Assembly: GCA_030672305.1 (NCBI GenBank)
Contig: DAOVGR010000059.1
Coordinates: forward strand, 1 to 35,756
Length of the DNA: 35,756 nucleotides
DNA from: Thermoplasmatales archaeon
GTDB taxonomy: Archaea > Thermoplasmatota > E2 > DHVEG-1
Direction: 5' to 3'
The notes below the pieces were generated by a model. The model worked only from the letters and a program-made list of their open reading frames with translations. It was not told where the DNA came from and did no database searches. The number at the start of each line of letters is the position of its first letter. Within the stretch, counting starts at the first letter, position 1. Both the position numbers and the translations under genes were made by a program. Positions 13,904-21,610 of this stretch are shown here, one piece after another.

Positions 13904-14134
13904 ATGTTAAATAAGTATAAAATTTTCGCTGGTAACATGATAGTTGAAAGCGACAATACAAAAGAGTTAAAAATTCAGCTTTTAAATTTTGTTAAAAACG
14001 CTGCTGAACCTCAAGTTAAAGATTTTATTCTAAATGGAACTATTAGAGAAAATATTAAGGAAGATGAAGTTAAAGATATTAATGAACAATTTGAAGGTGT
14101 ATGGGATACAAATAAAACTCATTTTACAAAATAG
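13904..14134 (+). CDS. Hypothetical protein
   Basis: 76 residues, AAGGAG upstream. Mixed alpha/beta character with an acidic C-terminal half (N-I-K-E-D-E-V-K-D-I-N-E-Q-F-E-G). No motif recognised. It follows the spanin-like genes in the same transcription unit. Confidence 0.6.
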   Translation: MLNKYKIFAGNMIVESDNTKELKIQLLNFVKNAAEPQVKDFILNGTIRENIKEDEVKDINEQFEGVWDTNKTHFTK

Positions 14135-14156
14135 AAAATAAAGAAAGGAATAACCA

Positions 14157-14723
14157 ATGAATTATAAAGAAAAGTTGGATGAAATTTTAGAAAAGAATAT
14201 GACAGAAAAAGGATTTAAATTGTGGCAAGGAATAAATAAAATCCTACCAAATGCTTGGAATAGACCAACTGCGTCTACTTTGAAATATCATAGAAAGATT
14301 GATGGAAGAGTTCCTGATATTGCTGAACATACTTATGAAATGCTCTACACTTTAGTTAAATTATTTAAGATGTTTGATTATAAACCTAAAACTACAGATG
14401 CTGATGCTTTATTATTAGCTATTGCTTTTCATGATTCATTAAAGTATGGGCAATTTGGGAGTCGTAAACACACCGATGGGCAACATGATAAAAATGCAGC
14501 TGATATGATATTTTCTAACAAAGAAACATTTAGAAAGTTATTAAATGAAGAACAATTCAATATATTAGAAGAAGGAATAAGATTTCATTCAGGTCGTTGG
14601 TCAACTGATGTTGGTAATCAACCCTCTTTTGATTGGAATGATTATAAACCAACAACCTTCCTAATTCATATACTTGATATGCTTAGTTCAGCAGATATAA
14701 TTCAAACAGATATAAGGAATTAA
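14157..14723 (+). CDS. HD-domain phosphohydrolase
   Basis: 188 residues. HD-type metal ligands are visible: H58 in I-A-E-H-T-Y, H92-D93 in A-F-H-D-S-L-K-Y-G, H110 in G-Q-H-D-K-N-A-A, H144 in R-F-H-S-G-R-W and D174/D180 in I-L-D-M-L-S-S-A-D. HD enzymes hydrolyse nucleotides or phosphodiesters. Phage members may act on nucleotide pools or signalling nucleotides; the substrate cannot be told. It sits between lysis-like and tail genes, 2 nt before the next gene. Confidence 0.75.
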   Translation: MNYKEKLDEILEKNMTEKGFKLWQGINKILPNAWNRPTASTLKYHRKIDGRVPDIAEHTYEMLYTLVKLFKMFDYKPKTTDADALLLAIAFHDSLKYGQFGSRKHTDGQHDKNAADMIFSNKETFRKLLNEEQFNILEEGIRFHSGRWSTDVGNQPSFDWNDYKPTTFLIHILDMLSSADIIQTDIRN

Positions 14724-14725
14724 AA

Positions 14726-15343
14726 ATGACATTAGCTTCAACAAAACTTGTACCAGAATTACAATACTATTTTGAAAAATTTATTAGATACAGTGTTGTA
14801 AATAAAAATCAGATTCCTGCACCTGTTACGGTTGATGTTACTTATATTCCTAACCAATCATTTATTGAGTTATTATTTAATGATAGTTATTCGCATGTTT
14901 CTTATAAATATCTTTATACAGAAAGCGCTTCACGCTCAACTATTCCAATTGAATATTTAGATAGAATAATGTTATATTCATCATCAGGTAAATATATGGA
15001 AGTGGGTGATACAGGAGAAAATTTATTTCTTCTACAATCTGATGATTTTACAATGTTAGATGCGCTTTTATCATACAGAATAGATTCAACTGCTCTTACT
15101 ATAATTGATACAACTGGGGTTATTAGTTTTGATACAACTTCAGTTATTCTATATGTTGATTTTGATTTATTAACCACGCCTTTATCAAAACTTATTTTTT
15201 TATATCTTGATTTAGTAATAAGAAATAATACAGAAAATTATAATAATACATCATTAATTAGTAGTGGAGATTTATTATCTTCATGTTATGAAGCATATAT
15301 GTTAGATGAGTTTTATAAAATAATTTCTGCTAGAGGAATATAA
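14726..15343 (+). CDS. Putative tail or baseplate protein
   Basis: 205 residues, no Cys-rich or catalytic motif apart from one late C. Alternating beta and helical segments (V-T-V-D-V-T-Y-I-P-N-Q-S-F-I-E-L-L-F, then F-L-Y-L-D-L-V-I-R-N-N). It lies 3 nt before the large tail protein and is probably a partner in the same assembly. Inferred from context only. Confidence 0.5.
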   Translation: MTLASTKLVPELQYYFEKFIRYSVVNKNQIPAPVTVDVTYIPNQSFIELLFNDSYSHVSYKYLYTESASRSTIPIEYLDRIMLYSSSGKYMEVGDTGENLFLLQSDDFTMLDALLSYRIDSTALTIIDTTGVISFDTTSVILYVDFDLLTTPLSKLIFLYLDLVIRNNTENYNNTSLISSGDLLSSCYEAYMLDEFYKIISARGI

Positions 15344-15346
15344 TAT

Positions 15347-17128
15347 ATGTTCACCATTGCCGATTTTTGGAAAATATTTACAGCTGTAAGTGGAGGCACA
15401 ACAGATTTAACAGATGTTACAAAAGCTATAGCGCAGTCTTCACAAGCTACTGCAAATAAATATTTTACAAATATAATTGACCAAATCCCATTTAATACTA
15501 ATGATTATATTAGGTTAAGAAGTTTTCTTCGAGATTTATATGCTACTCATAGAACCATGACAACTCTTGGGACTAAGATTACAGATCCTCATTCGTTATC
15601 AAATGAACATCTAGATGAATTGTTTAGAAGTTTTGGGTATAATTATTCTCCTCAACTTAAAGGTATTGATGATAATCCATTAGATAGTAAAATTCGTTTC
15701 TTTCTTGATCTTGTTAATTTATACAAAATAAAAGGAACCCCTCAATCTGTTTTAGAAGTATTACAATATTATGGAGTTACAGAATTAGATATTTTTGAAT
15801 TTTGGCTACAATTTGATACAGATGGTTCATTAGTATTTAGAGGAGATCCTGTAACAGGAACAACCGTTGGTGCTTCACAGCTTTATTTTCCATATAATTT
15901 TTTGACTGAATATGATCCCCATTGGTTACAAACTCAGCAACAAATTCTGCAGTTAAATCAAATAAATAAAATAAATCTTCCATCGAAAAGCCCATATATT
16001 GGTGTTCAACCAATTACACAACCTGGTGCGGAAAGTGCTATTCTTTGCCGAAAAATAATAGACCAATATGATAGTTGGATATCAACTGGGACTCTTCCCA
16101 CACAAGATGCAGCAATTTCATTACTTGGTATTGATGTGTCTTTATTAGAATTATATTTGGGAATTGTTTATATTTATAATAAAGAGTATGTATCTGGGAT
16201 TGATACTACAAGTAATATAATTTGTTATGATGGAACGAATACAGATCCTACAGATATATTAACAGAATATAATTCATTGATAACTTTACCGCCAACAAGT
16301 AGACAAAATCAATTAGATTTATTAGGGGAATATTATCGTTTATTTACTATAGCTCAAAGTAGATATTTTCTTCAAACAAGGAATGATGCTGGCAATATTT
16401 TAAATTCAATAAACCCCTCATTAAAAACTAGTCTAGATGGTTTGTCAGCTGATAACACTATTGTATTAGATTCTCTTTTAAAAGATTTAGCAAATTGGGT
16501 TCGTACTAATATTGGTTTTGGTTTTATAAATCTGGGGTTTATTCTTTCTGGTATGCAAGCATTATTTGATGAACTTAAACCAGTAATTGATTTTTTCAAA
16601 CCTTATAGAGCTAGATTGGTTGTACTTGAAGCAATACAATTTAAACATAGATTATTTAGTTCAATTATTATTGAAGATAGGTTAGAACCTCTTGCAACTA
16701 CAGATAAATTTTATGATTATGTAACTGGTAATAGTATTCCTTGTACTCTTGATTCCACAACTCCTTTATATTATTCAAGAGAAACTTATGATTGTGGTTC
16801 GTATTTTGATGTTGGAGCTGCAACTGATATTAGAAAAGTGTTTGATCTTCATTATCGAGAAGAGATTCATGATCATCTTCCATGCCCATCATCAGACACA
16901 ACAGGTTTTGTTGTTTCTGAAACTTTAATTGACACTACGGCTGAATTTCAATTTTATCAAACTGGGGGATTTAGAAATTTTGATGAAATGGGTACATTTG
17001 ATTGTTCTTATGGATTTGATGCAGTATTTATTGACCTTCTTTCAGCTGGTAATTTCTTATTACAAGAGAATGGTGCACTTCTATTACAAGAAAATGGTGC
17101 TAGAATTATACTTGAACCAGAAGTATAA
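15347..17128 (+). CDS. Large tail/baseplate protein
   Basis: 593 residues. The N-terminal third contains D-Y-I-R-L-R-S-F-L-R-D-L-Y-A-T-H-R and L-D-E-L-F-R-S-F-G-Y-N-Y, then R-F-F-L-D-L-V-N-L-Y-K-I-K-G-T-P-Q-S, resembling phage tail protein I/baseplate wedge sequences. The middle is helical. The C-terminus ends with duplicated L-L-Q-E-N-G-A units followed by R-I-I-L-E, a motif common at the ends of phage tail proteins. It forms a pair with the preceding gene. Confidence 0.6.
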   Translation: MFTIADFWKIFTAVSGGTTDLTDVTKAIAQSSQATANKYFTNIIDQIPFNTNDYIRLRSFLRDLYATHRTMTTLGTKITDPHSLSNEHLDELFRSFGYNYSPQLKGIDDNPLDSKIRFFLDLVNLYKIKGTPQSVLEVLQYYGVTELDIFEFWLQFDTDGSLVFRGDPVTGTTVGASQLYFPYNFLTEYDPHWLQTQQQILQLNQINKINLPSKSPYIGVQPITQPGAESAILCRKIIDQYDSWISTGTLPTQDAAISLLGIDVSLLELYLGIVYIYNKEYVSGIDTTSNIICYDGTNTDPTDILTEYNSLITLPPTSRQNQLDLLGEYYRLFTIAQSRYFLQTRNDAGNILNSINPSLKTSLDGLSADNTIVLDSLLKDLANWVRTNIGFGFINLGFILSGMQALFDELKPVIDFFKPYRARLVVLEAIQFKHRLFSSIIIEDRLEPLATTDKFYDYVTGNSIPCTLDSTTPLYYSRETYDCGSYFDVGAATDIRKVFDLHYREEIHDHLPCPSSDTTGFVVSETLIDTTAEFQFYQTGGFRNFDEMGTFDCSYGFDAVFIDLLSAGNFLLQENGALLLQENGARIILEPEV

Positions 17129-17246
17129 CTTTGTAGATCTTATCCTGCCTTAATTATAATATAAACCCTTGACTTTAAAAGGACACCAACCTTTCGTTTA
17201 TAGAACAAAATAATAAAAGGTATTATATTAAGGAGGTTATATTTAT
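17129..17246 (+). promoter_or_regulatory. Intergenic region with TAGAACAAA motif
   Basis: A weak stem AAAGG/CCTTT (17177-17195) is followed by TAGAACAAAATA at 17201. C-C-A-A-C-C-T-T precedes the motif, as it also does at 28063, so the two sites share more than the core. AAGGAGG lies 9 nt before the ATG at 17247. Probably the start of a new transcript. Confidence 0.45.
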
Positions 17247-18458
17247 ATGAAATATCCTGGATTAATAGATTTTGTTAAATTTAAACTTATCAAGGGAGTC
17301 GATACCAAAGATATTTATGACGACGCTATTGTTCAATTTGCTTATGATAAAGGGATAGAAACATTTCGCAAATATGTATCAGCAGTAAAAAAGAATTATC
17401 TTAAAGATCAACCAAGTCTTAAAACTAAGAAAGATAGATCAAAAGGAGAAGAATTTTTAGAAATTTTAAAGAAAAGAAAAGTTGTTAATGGAAATGAAAT
17501 ATGTGATGAATTGAAATGTAATCCAGATAAAATTTTTGAAATGATAGATTATTATAGAAATCAAGGATATGAAATTATATGTGAACAAGATAGAATAATT
17601 TTAAGTCACGTTATAGCATCAGAAGGCATTCCAATACATCAACCTCTTGAAGATACAGAAATTATTTTTGGTGTTGCTTCAGATCTTCATTTTGGTTCTA
17701 AAGAATGTCAAATAACTCATTTAAAAGAATTTGCTGAAATCTGTAGAAAAAAAGGAGTTAAATATATGTTTGTACCTGGTGATGTTTGTGCGGGATATAA
17801 TGTTTATCCAGGACAACAATTTGAAGTATATGCTCTTTCAGCAGAGGAACAAGAAGAGTCTGTTATTTTAAATTTACCAGAAGGATTTGAATATTATGTC
17901 CTTGGTGGTAACCATGATTATTCATTTATCAAACGAGGTGGTGGACATAATCCAATGTTATCAATTGAAGCTCAAAGATCGGATTTTCACTATATAGGAT
18001 TTGATGATGCTGATGTTCCAATCTTACCAGGTGTGGATATGAAATTATTACATCCTAGTGGGGGTGTGCCATATTCATATAGTTATCGCTTACAGAAAAA
18101 TGTAGAGCAAATAGCATATTCTGAATTAGCAAAGATTTCAAGAAATGTAAAAGATAAACCCTCAATAAGATTTTTACTTTCTGGGCATTTGCACATACAG
18201 CTTCAAAGTTTATTCGGCACGATCTTGGGGATGCAATGTGGTTGTTTTGAAGGACAAACATCTTATCTTAAAAGGAAAGGATTATATCCAACAGTTGGGG
18301 GTTATATAGTTCAAGCTGATATGAGAAAACGAGATGGTATGATTATGAATTTTGATACTAAATTTTATGTATTTCCAGATCATATTGAAGATGACTGGAA
18401 AAATTATAATCACACTATTACTAAACCAAAAATAGATAAACCATTATTCAATTATTAG
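17247..18458 (+). CDS. Calcineurin-like metallophosphoesterase
   Basis: 403 residues. Residues 65-125 look like a winged-helix segment (E-E-F-L-E-I-L-K-K-R-K-V-V-N-G-N-E-I). The phosphoesterase domain has all metal motifs: D146-L-H148, G178-D179, G221-N-H-D224, a later L-H-P, and G-H-L-H near residue 312. Such enzymes use two metals to hydrolyse phosphodiesters or phosphoproteins; some phage ones act on DNA. The N-terminal helical region may bind DNA or a partner. It has its own leader, and its TAG stop lies in a TAGAACAAA motif followed by a terminator. Confidence 0.8.
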   Translation: MKYPGLIDFVKFKLIKGVDTKDIYDDAIVQFAYDKGIETFRKYVSAVKKNYLKDQPSLKTKKDRSKGEEFLEILKKRKVVNGNEICDELKCNPDKIFEMIDYYRNQGYEIICEQDRIILSHVIASEGIPIHQPLEDTEIIFGVASDLHFGSKECQITHLKEFAEICRKKGVKYMFVPGDVCAGYNVYPGQQFEVYALSAEEQEESVILNLPEGFEYYVLGGNHDYSFIKRGGGHNPMLSIEAQRSDFHYIGFDDADVPILPGVDMKLLHPSGGVPYSYSYRLQKNVEQIAYSELAKISRNVKDKPSIRFLLSGHLHIQLQSLFGTILGMQCGCFEGQTSYLKRKGLYPTVGGYIVQADMRKRDGMIMNFDTKFYVFPDHIEDDWKNYNHTITKPKIDKPLFNY

Positions 18459-18461
18459 AAC

Positions 18462-18505
18462 AAAAAAATAAGTGATGATGTATGTCTAAACACCATCACT
18501 TGTTT
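18462..18505. terminator. Bidirectional hairpin terminator
   Basis: AAGTGATG (18470-18477) pairs with CATCACTT (18494-18501), with an A-tract before and TGTTT after. It lies between the convergent genes ending at 18458 (+) and 18526 (-). Confidence 0.8.
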
Positions 18506-18525
18506 GGCCCCGGCCACCAGGTAAT

Positions 18526-18729
18526 TTAAGGTCCCTCCTCGACCTTCTTTGGACCAGTTAATCTTACTTTTTCTGCTCCGAAGAAACAATTTGAATTATC
18601 ATTACAGAATTTAATATTTTCTGTAAAGGTTCCAGTTGGGAGATCGAATTCAGTAGATCGATCATTTTTAAGAACATCAATAAATGCTTCTTGACGTTGT
18701 TTGCCACATACATCACATTTATTTGGCAT
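18526..18729 (-). CDS. Small Cys-containing protein
   Basis: 67 residues. C-D-V-C-G-K near the start and F-C-N-D-N-S-N-C-F later give a possible C2-C2 zinc site with about 35 residues between the pairs. AAAGGAAA precedes the ATG, which directly abuts the stop of the upstream gene (TAAATG), so translation is coupled. It is the last gene of a minus-strand microprotein operon. Function unknown. Confidence 0.65.
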   Translation of the reverse strand: MPNKCDVCGKQRQEAFIDVLKNDRSTEFDLPTGTFTENIKFCNDNSNCFFGAEKVRLTGPKKVEEGP

Positions 18730-18861
18730 TTAACATTTTCCTTTCCCGCCTCCGGTTTTGGGTCCAGAACCTTTTCCTCCTTGTCTTCCACCTCCATCAC
18801 CACGTCCATCTTTAGGACCTGGAGATGTTTTTGGAGGGCCATTACCATCTTTTTTTGGCAT
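18730..18861 (-). CDS. Gly/Lys/Pro-rich 43-residue protein
   Basis: Starts M-P-K-K-D-G-N-G-P-P-K-T-S-P-G-P and continues with G-G-K-G-S-G-P-K-T-G-G-G-K-G-K-C. It is predicted to be disordered, strongly basic, with one cysteine as the last residue. AAGGGGGTG lies just upstream of the ATG. The D-G-x-G-P opening recalls short proteins of the DUF5320 type, but the match is only by eye. It overlaps unrelated frames, yet the ribosome-binding site and tight spacing support this one. Confidence 0.6.
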   Translation of the reverse strand: MPKKDGNGPPKTSPGPKDGRGDGGGRQGGKGSGPKTGGGKGKC

Positions 18862-18863
18862 AA

Positions 18864-19028
18864 TTATTTCACCCCCTTTACTTTTTGTAAAATTTTTTCA
18901 TAATAAATAAGAGTCCATCCGTGATGATTTAAGATTTTAGAAAATTCATCTATATCACGGTGGATAATTATTTCTTCTTTTACTTTATTTGTAACTTTAT
19001 TTATTATAGTTATATTAAATTTAGACAT
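18864..19028 (-). CDS. Hypothetical 54-residue protein
   Basis: AAAGGAAA precedes the ATG at 19028. The sequence is alpha/beta (F-N-I-T-I-I-N-K-V, then I-H-R-D-I-D-E-F-S-K-I-L-N-H-H-G-W-T-L-I-Y-Y). Two adjacent His and one Trp stand out. It ends 2 nt before the next gene. Function unknown. Confidence 0.6.
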   Translation of the reverse strand: MSKFNITIINKVTNKVKEEIIIHRDIDEFSKILNHHGWTLIYYEKILQKVKGVK

Positions 19029-19046
19029 AATTTTTCCTTTAGAACT

Positions 19047-19078
19047 TCAATTGTTTTAATTTATATATACCAATTGAA
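19047..19078. promoter_or_regulatory. TA-rich segment inside an inverted repeat
   Basis: TTCAATTG (19047-19054) and CAATTGAA (19071-19078) flank a segment that on the minus strand reads GTATATATAAATTAAAA. This could be a promoter with an operator for the gene starting at 19028. Because CAATTG is itself a palindrome, the pairing may be fortuitous. Confidence 0.35.
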
Positions 19079-19393
19079 TTAGGTTATTTCTTTTTCTATT
19101 TCGATTTTACATGACTTACATATACTATGAGAAATCTTATCTTGCTGACCTTTATCACATGGTTTAATTCCCATATCTAAACCACACCATGAACATTTAA
19201 CTTTCATATCATATACGGGTTTATTTTTTTCGATTCTCCATTTTTTAAATTCTTCATTAAAATCTCGACCCTCTTCTTTTAAGATTTTTCGAGCTGTTAT
19301 TTCAATTTTAGTATATGCCATATCACTATCTAAATCAGCGCGCATAAAATCTACCATATTTTCCCATCCTTGACTTCCTGGTTCTGGTAACAT
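19079..19393 (-). CDS. Zinc-binding hypothetical protein
   Basis: 104 residues. The N-terminal part is acidic and helical (M-V-D-F-M-R-A-D-L-D-S-D-M-A-Y). The C-terminus has C-S-W-C-G-L-D-M and C-K-S-C-K-I, a four-Cys zinc site with an extra cysteine in P-C-D-K. TAGGAGG lies directly before the ATG. Function unknown. Confidence 0.7.
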   Translation of the reverse strand: MLPEPGSQGWENMVDFMRADLDSDMAYTKIEITARKILKEEGRDFNEEFKKWRIEKNKPVYDMKVKCSWCGLDMGIKPCDKGQQDKISHSICKSCKIEIEKEIT

Positions 19394-19402
19394 AATATCC
19401 TC

Positions 19403-19558
19403 CTATTTTGAGTATAAACATGTTCCTGGATGCTCTCTCATTATAAAAGTAATACAGTACATATCTAATTTCCAATATGCTTTGATAGCCTCCGTAAATT
19501 TATTAAATGTATAACTAAAATCTATACATAAATCATTATATCCAAATACAGTATACAT
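19403..19558 (-). CDS. Hypothetical 51-residue protein
   Basis: GAAAGGAG precedes the ATG at 19558. Aromatic-rich (M-Y-T-V-F-G-Y, F-S-Y-T-F-N-K-F, A-Y-W-K-L-D-M-Y) with three cysteines. It is the first gene of the minus-strand unit and lies about 60 nt downstream of the recurrent TA-rich element. Function unknown. Confidence 0.6.
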   Translation of the reverse strand: MYTVFGYNDLCIDFSYTFNKFTEAIKAYWKLDMYCITFIMREHPGTCLYSK

Positions 19559-19617
19559 AAATTACTCCTTTCTTTAATTAGTTTTTTATCCTATAAATAA
19601 AAGTTAATAATTGTTTT

Positions 19618-19636
19618 CATTTATTAATATATATAG
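19618..19636 (-). promoter_or_regulatory. Recurrent TA-rich element, copy 3
   Basis: Exact copy, minus-strand reading CTATATATATTAATAAATG, upstream of the minus-strand operon that begins at 19558. Confidence 0.6.
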
Positions 19637-19664
19637 TATAAATGTTCTAACTTGATAATAATAT

Positions 19665-19743
19665 TAGAACAAAATAAAAATCACCAATCGACTTTAAAAA
19701 ATTTGAGGTGTTAGTCGGTCGCCTGTAAAAAGGAGGATTTATT
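19665..19743 (+). promoter_or_regulatory. Structured leader of the zinc-ribbon virion gene
   Basis: TAGAACAAAATA (19665) opens a leader that can form two crossing helices: CACC (19682-19685) with GGTG (19707-19710), and ATCGACT (19687-19693) with AGTCGGT (19713-19719, one G-U pair). This arrangement would be an H-type pseudoknot. AGGAGG follows at 19731, before the ATG at 19744. It may control translation of the downstream gene. Confidence 0.4.
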
Positions 19744-20598
19744 ATGACTTACAAAAATCATTTTATCGCTGAACTAAAATCTAATGGACAAATCTTAAGA
19801 ATAAGAGATGGATTTGTCACCCTACCATTTGGAAGTGAGTATTCACTTTATCTTAAAAATTTAAATTCCAGAAAGGCTTCTGTAACTGTTCAAATTGATG
19901 GAGAGGATATACTTGATGGTAATTCGTTAATTATTGAATCTAATACATCAACAGAACTTGAAGGATTTTTAAAGAATAATATCGCAAAAAATAAATTTAA
20001 ATTTATTAAGAAAACTCAAGAAATTATAGATCATCGTGGAGATAAAATTGATGATGGTTTAATTAGAATTGAATTTGCTTATGAAAAAGAAGCCACCGTA
20101 ATAAAAACTATTATAAATGAACATCATACTTATCATCATGATTATCCATGGAGATTTTGTCGTTACCCAGAACCATATTATCATGACGTTTATTGTGGTA
20201 CTACTGGTGTAAAAGATATAGTAAATAGTACACTAACATGTGATCAAATTAATAGTAATAATGTTGGAGATACTGAAAATATACAAGCATATAATTGTAA
20301 TGTTAGAGATGTATCTGAACTTGCAAATATGAGCGAAATTAATGAATTAAAAACTCCAATTGATGATCTAGGAATTACTGTCAAAGGTTCTGAAATAAAT
20401 CAACAATTTAATTATGCTAGTATTGGAGAAACAGACCCTGCAGAAGTTATTATTATTCAATTACGTGGTACAAGTCTCAAAGGAACTTCTGTTAAAAAAC
20501 CTATTATGGCTCAAGTTAAATTAACATGTTCCTCATGTGGAATAAAAAGCAAATCATCATATAAGTTTTGTCCTAATTGTGGAACTTTTTTAGAGTAA
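19744..20598 (+). CDS. Putative virion protein with C-terminal zinc ribbon
   Basis: 284 residues. The N-terminal 80 residues form a beta domain (Y-S-L-Y-L-K-N-L-N-S-R-K-A-S-V-T-V-Q-I-D-G). A middle part is His/Tyr/Pro-rich (E-H-H-T-Y-H-H-D-Y-P-W). The C-terminus is a zinc ribbon: C-S-S-C-G-I-K and F-C-P-N-C-G-T-F. Similar beta-plus-ribbon proteins are found among virion genes of large phages. It has its own structured leader and is followed by a hairpin, so it forms a single-gene unit. Confidence 0.6.
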   Translation: MTYKNHFIAELKSNGQILRIRDGFVTLPFGSEYSLYLKNLNSRKASVTVQIDGEDILDGNSLIIESNTSTELEGFLKNNIAKNKFKFIKKTQEIIDHRGDKIDDGLIRIEFAYEKEATVIKTIINEHHTYHHDYPWRFCRYPEPYYHDVYCGTTGVKDIVNSTLTCDQINSNNVGDTENIQAYNCNVRDVSELANMSEINELKTPIDDLGITVKGSEINQQFNYASIGETDPAEVIIIQLRGTSLKGTSVKKPIMAQVKLTCSSCGIKSKSSYKFCPNCGTFLE

Positions 20599-20603
20599 AT
20601 GTT

Positions 20604-20661
20604 ATAGATCACGGTACATATTTTGTATGGATAAATGTCACTCTATACACCCGTGATTTAT
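20604..20661 (+). terminator. Large hairpin, probable terminator
   Basis: An 11-bp stem (20604-20614 with 20651-20661, one G-U pair) encloses a loop of about 36 nt that contains smaller helices, and it is followed by T-rich sequence. It lies between the gene ending at 20598 and the next TAGAACAAA motif at 20681. Confidence 0.55.
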
Positions 20662-20680
20662 TTCTAACTCAATATTTTTC

Positions 20681-20692
20681 TAGAACAAAATA
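20681..20692 (+). promoter_or_regulatory. TAGAACAAAATA motif
   Basis: Copy of the recurrent motif 38 nt upstream of the ATG at 20719 and just after the hairpin at 20604-20661, as expected for the start of a new transcript. Confidence 0.5.
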
Positions 20693-20718
20693 TAAAAGGT
20701 TATTAAGGATAAAATAAT

Positions 20719-21399
20719 ATGGGGAAAAAAGACTTAGAAATTAATGCATTTGATTATTATGGGGATCATTGTTTAAGAGACTCTATTGATAAAAAAGAAA
20801 TGACTGATAAAAGGCCCAAAGGACTTGTTAAAATTTATGAACTTTCTGATGATGGGAATAAAAAATTAAGACATAAAAGTAACCTTGTTGTTTATCTTGG
20901 TAGAGAACTATTGGCACAAAGATTAGTGAATACTGAGAATTCATATGCTACTCCGACAAAAGATGAATTTTTAACATGGTTTGGTTTAGGTGATGGTGGA
21001 GTGGATATTTCAGATCCATTTGTGCCTATTGCCCCAGTTATCAGTGATAATAGTTTATCATCAAGAATTATGATTAATGCTACAGATTCATCTTGTGCTG
21101 ATTATCATGTTACAGGGGCAGGATATCCAGAAACAGGTTATTATAAAAAACCTTTTGATAGTGTTACATTTGAACCCGATGTATTAAATGATAATAGATG
21201 GTTAGTTATAAGAGTGTCTGTTACAGTTGGTGCCAATGATGCAAATGGTAATCAATTATCAGAAGCTGGTCTGTTTACTGCGGCAAGTTCAGGTGGAGGA
21301 TATTCAGGTCAATTCAGTATGTTTTCAAAAGTTACATTCCCAACAATAGTTAAAACAGATGCCAGACGATTAGTATTTGTTTGGTATTTATATTTATAA
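20719..21399 (+). CDS. Putative structural protein
   Basis: 226 residues. Features include W-F-G-L-G-D-G-G-V-D, a central loop region, and a C-terminal N-Q-L-S-E-A-G-L-F-T-A-A followed by K-V-T-F-P-T-I-V-K-T-D-A-R-R-L-V-F-V-W-Y-L-Y-L. That ending is typical of phage virion proteins with a beta-sandwich that join a baseplate or tail. It is encoded immediately upstream of the sheath region. The specific role is unknown. Confidence 0.6.
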   Translation: MGKKDLEINAFDYYGDHCLRDSIDKKEMTDKRPKGLVKIYELSDDGNKKLRHKSNLVVYLGRELLAQRLVNTENSYATPTKDEFLTWFGLGDGGVDISDPFVPIAPVISDNSLSSRIMINATDSSCADYHVTGAGYPETGYYKKPFDSVTFEPDVLNDNRWLVIRVSVTVGANDANGNQLSEAGLFTAASSGGGYSGQFSMFSKVTFPTIVKTDARRLVFVWYLYL

Positions 21400-21400
21400 T

Positions 21401-21610
21401 AGAAGGAGAAATTTAATTTATCTATGTGTTAGCTGTCATATTAGAACTAATACAATAAGAGATAAGTGGAAATTATATTTAAGAAAAATTAATAGACAAA
21501 TTATTAAATTCGATAAATTACCAAGGGGACTCATGCTAAAGATTGATAAAGAACAATCTTTAAAAATTAGAGAAAAAATTAATATTATTAGGAGGTTACA
21601 GTATGAGTAA
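21401..21610 (+). pseudogene. HNH endonuclease remnant (3' end)
   Basis: Between the structural gene and the sheath, one frame reads N-L-I-Y-L-C-V-S-C-H-I-R-T-N-T and then R-D-K-W, the signature of the second half of a phage HNH nuclease. There is a ribosome-binding site (GAAGGAG) but no suitable start codon in this frame, and the upstream half of the nuclease is absent. The frame continues to a stop just inside the sheath gene. It is best read as the decayed 3' end of a homing endonuclease. Confidence 0.65.

Noticed and set aside
17161-17206. Host-type sigma70 promoter (TTGACT at 17170)
   Set aside because: No convincing -10 box at 16-18 nt spacing; the recurrent TAGAACAAA motif is the better supported signal here.
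18505-18545. GC-rich patch (GGCCCCGGCC) after the microprotein operon as a special site
   Set aside because: A tiny palindrome and a possible frame ending P-G-G-R-G-Q are visible, but no start codon or second copy supports a function.
18564-18848. Minus-strand 94-codon frame overlapping the small zinc and Gly-rich genes
   Set aside because: The two shorter frames have strong ribosome-binding sites, TAAATG coupling and sensible composition; this frame has none of these.
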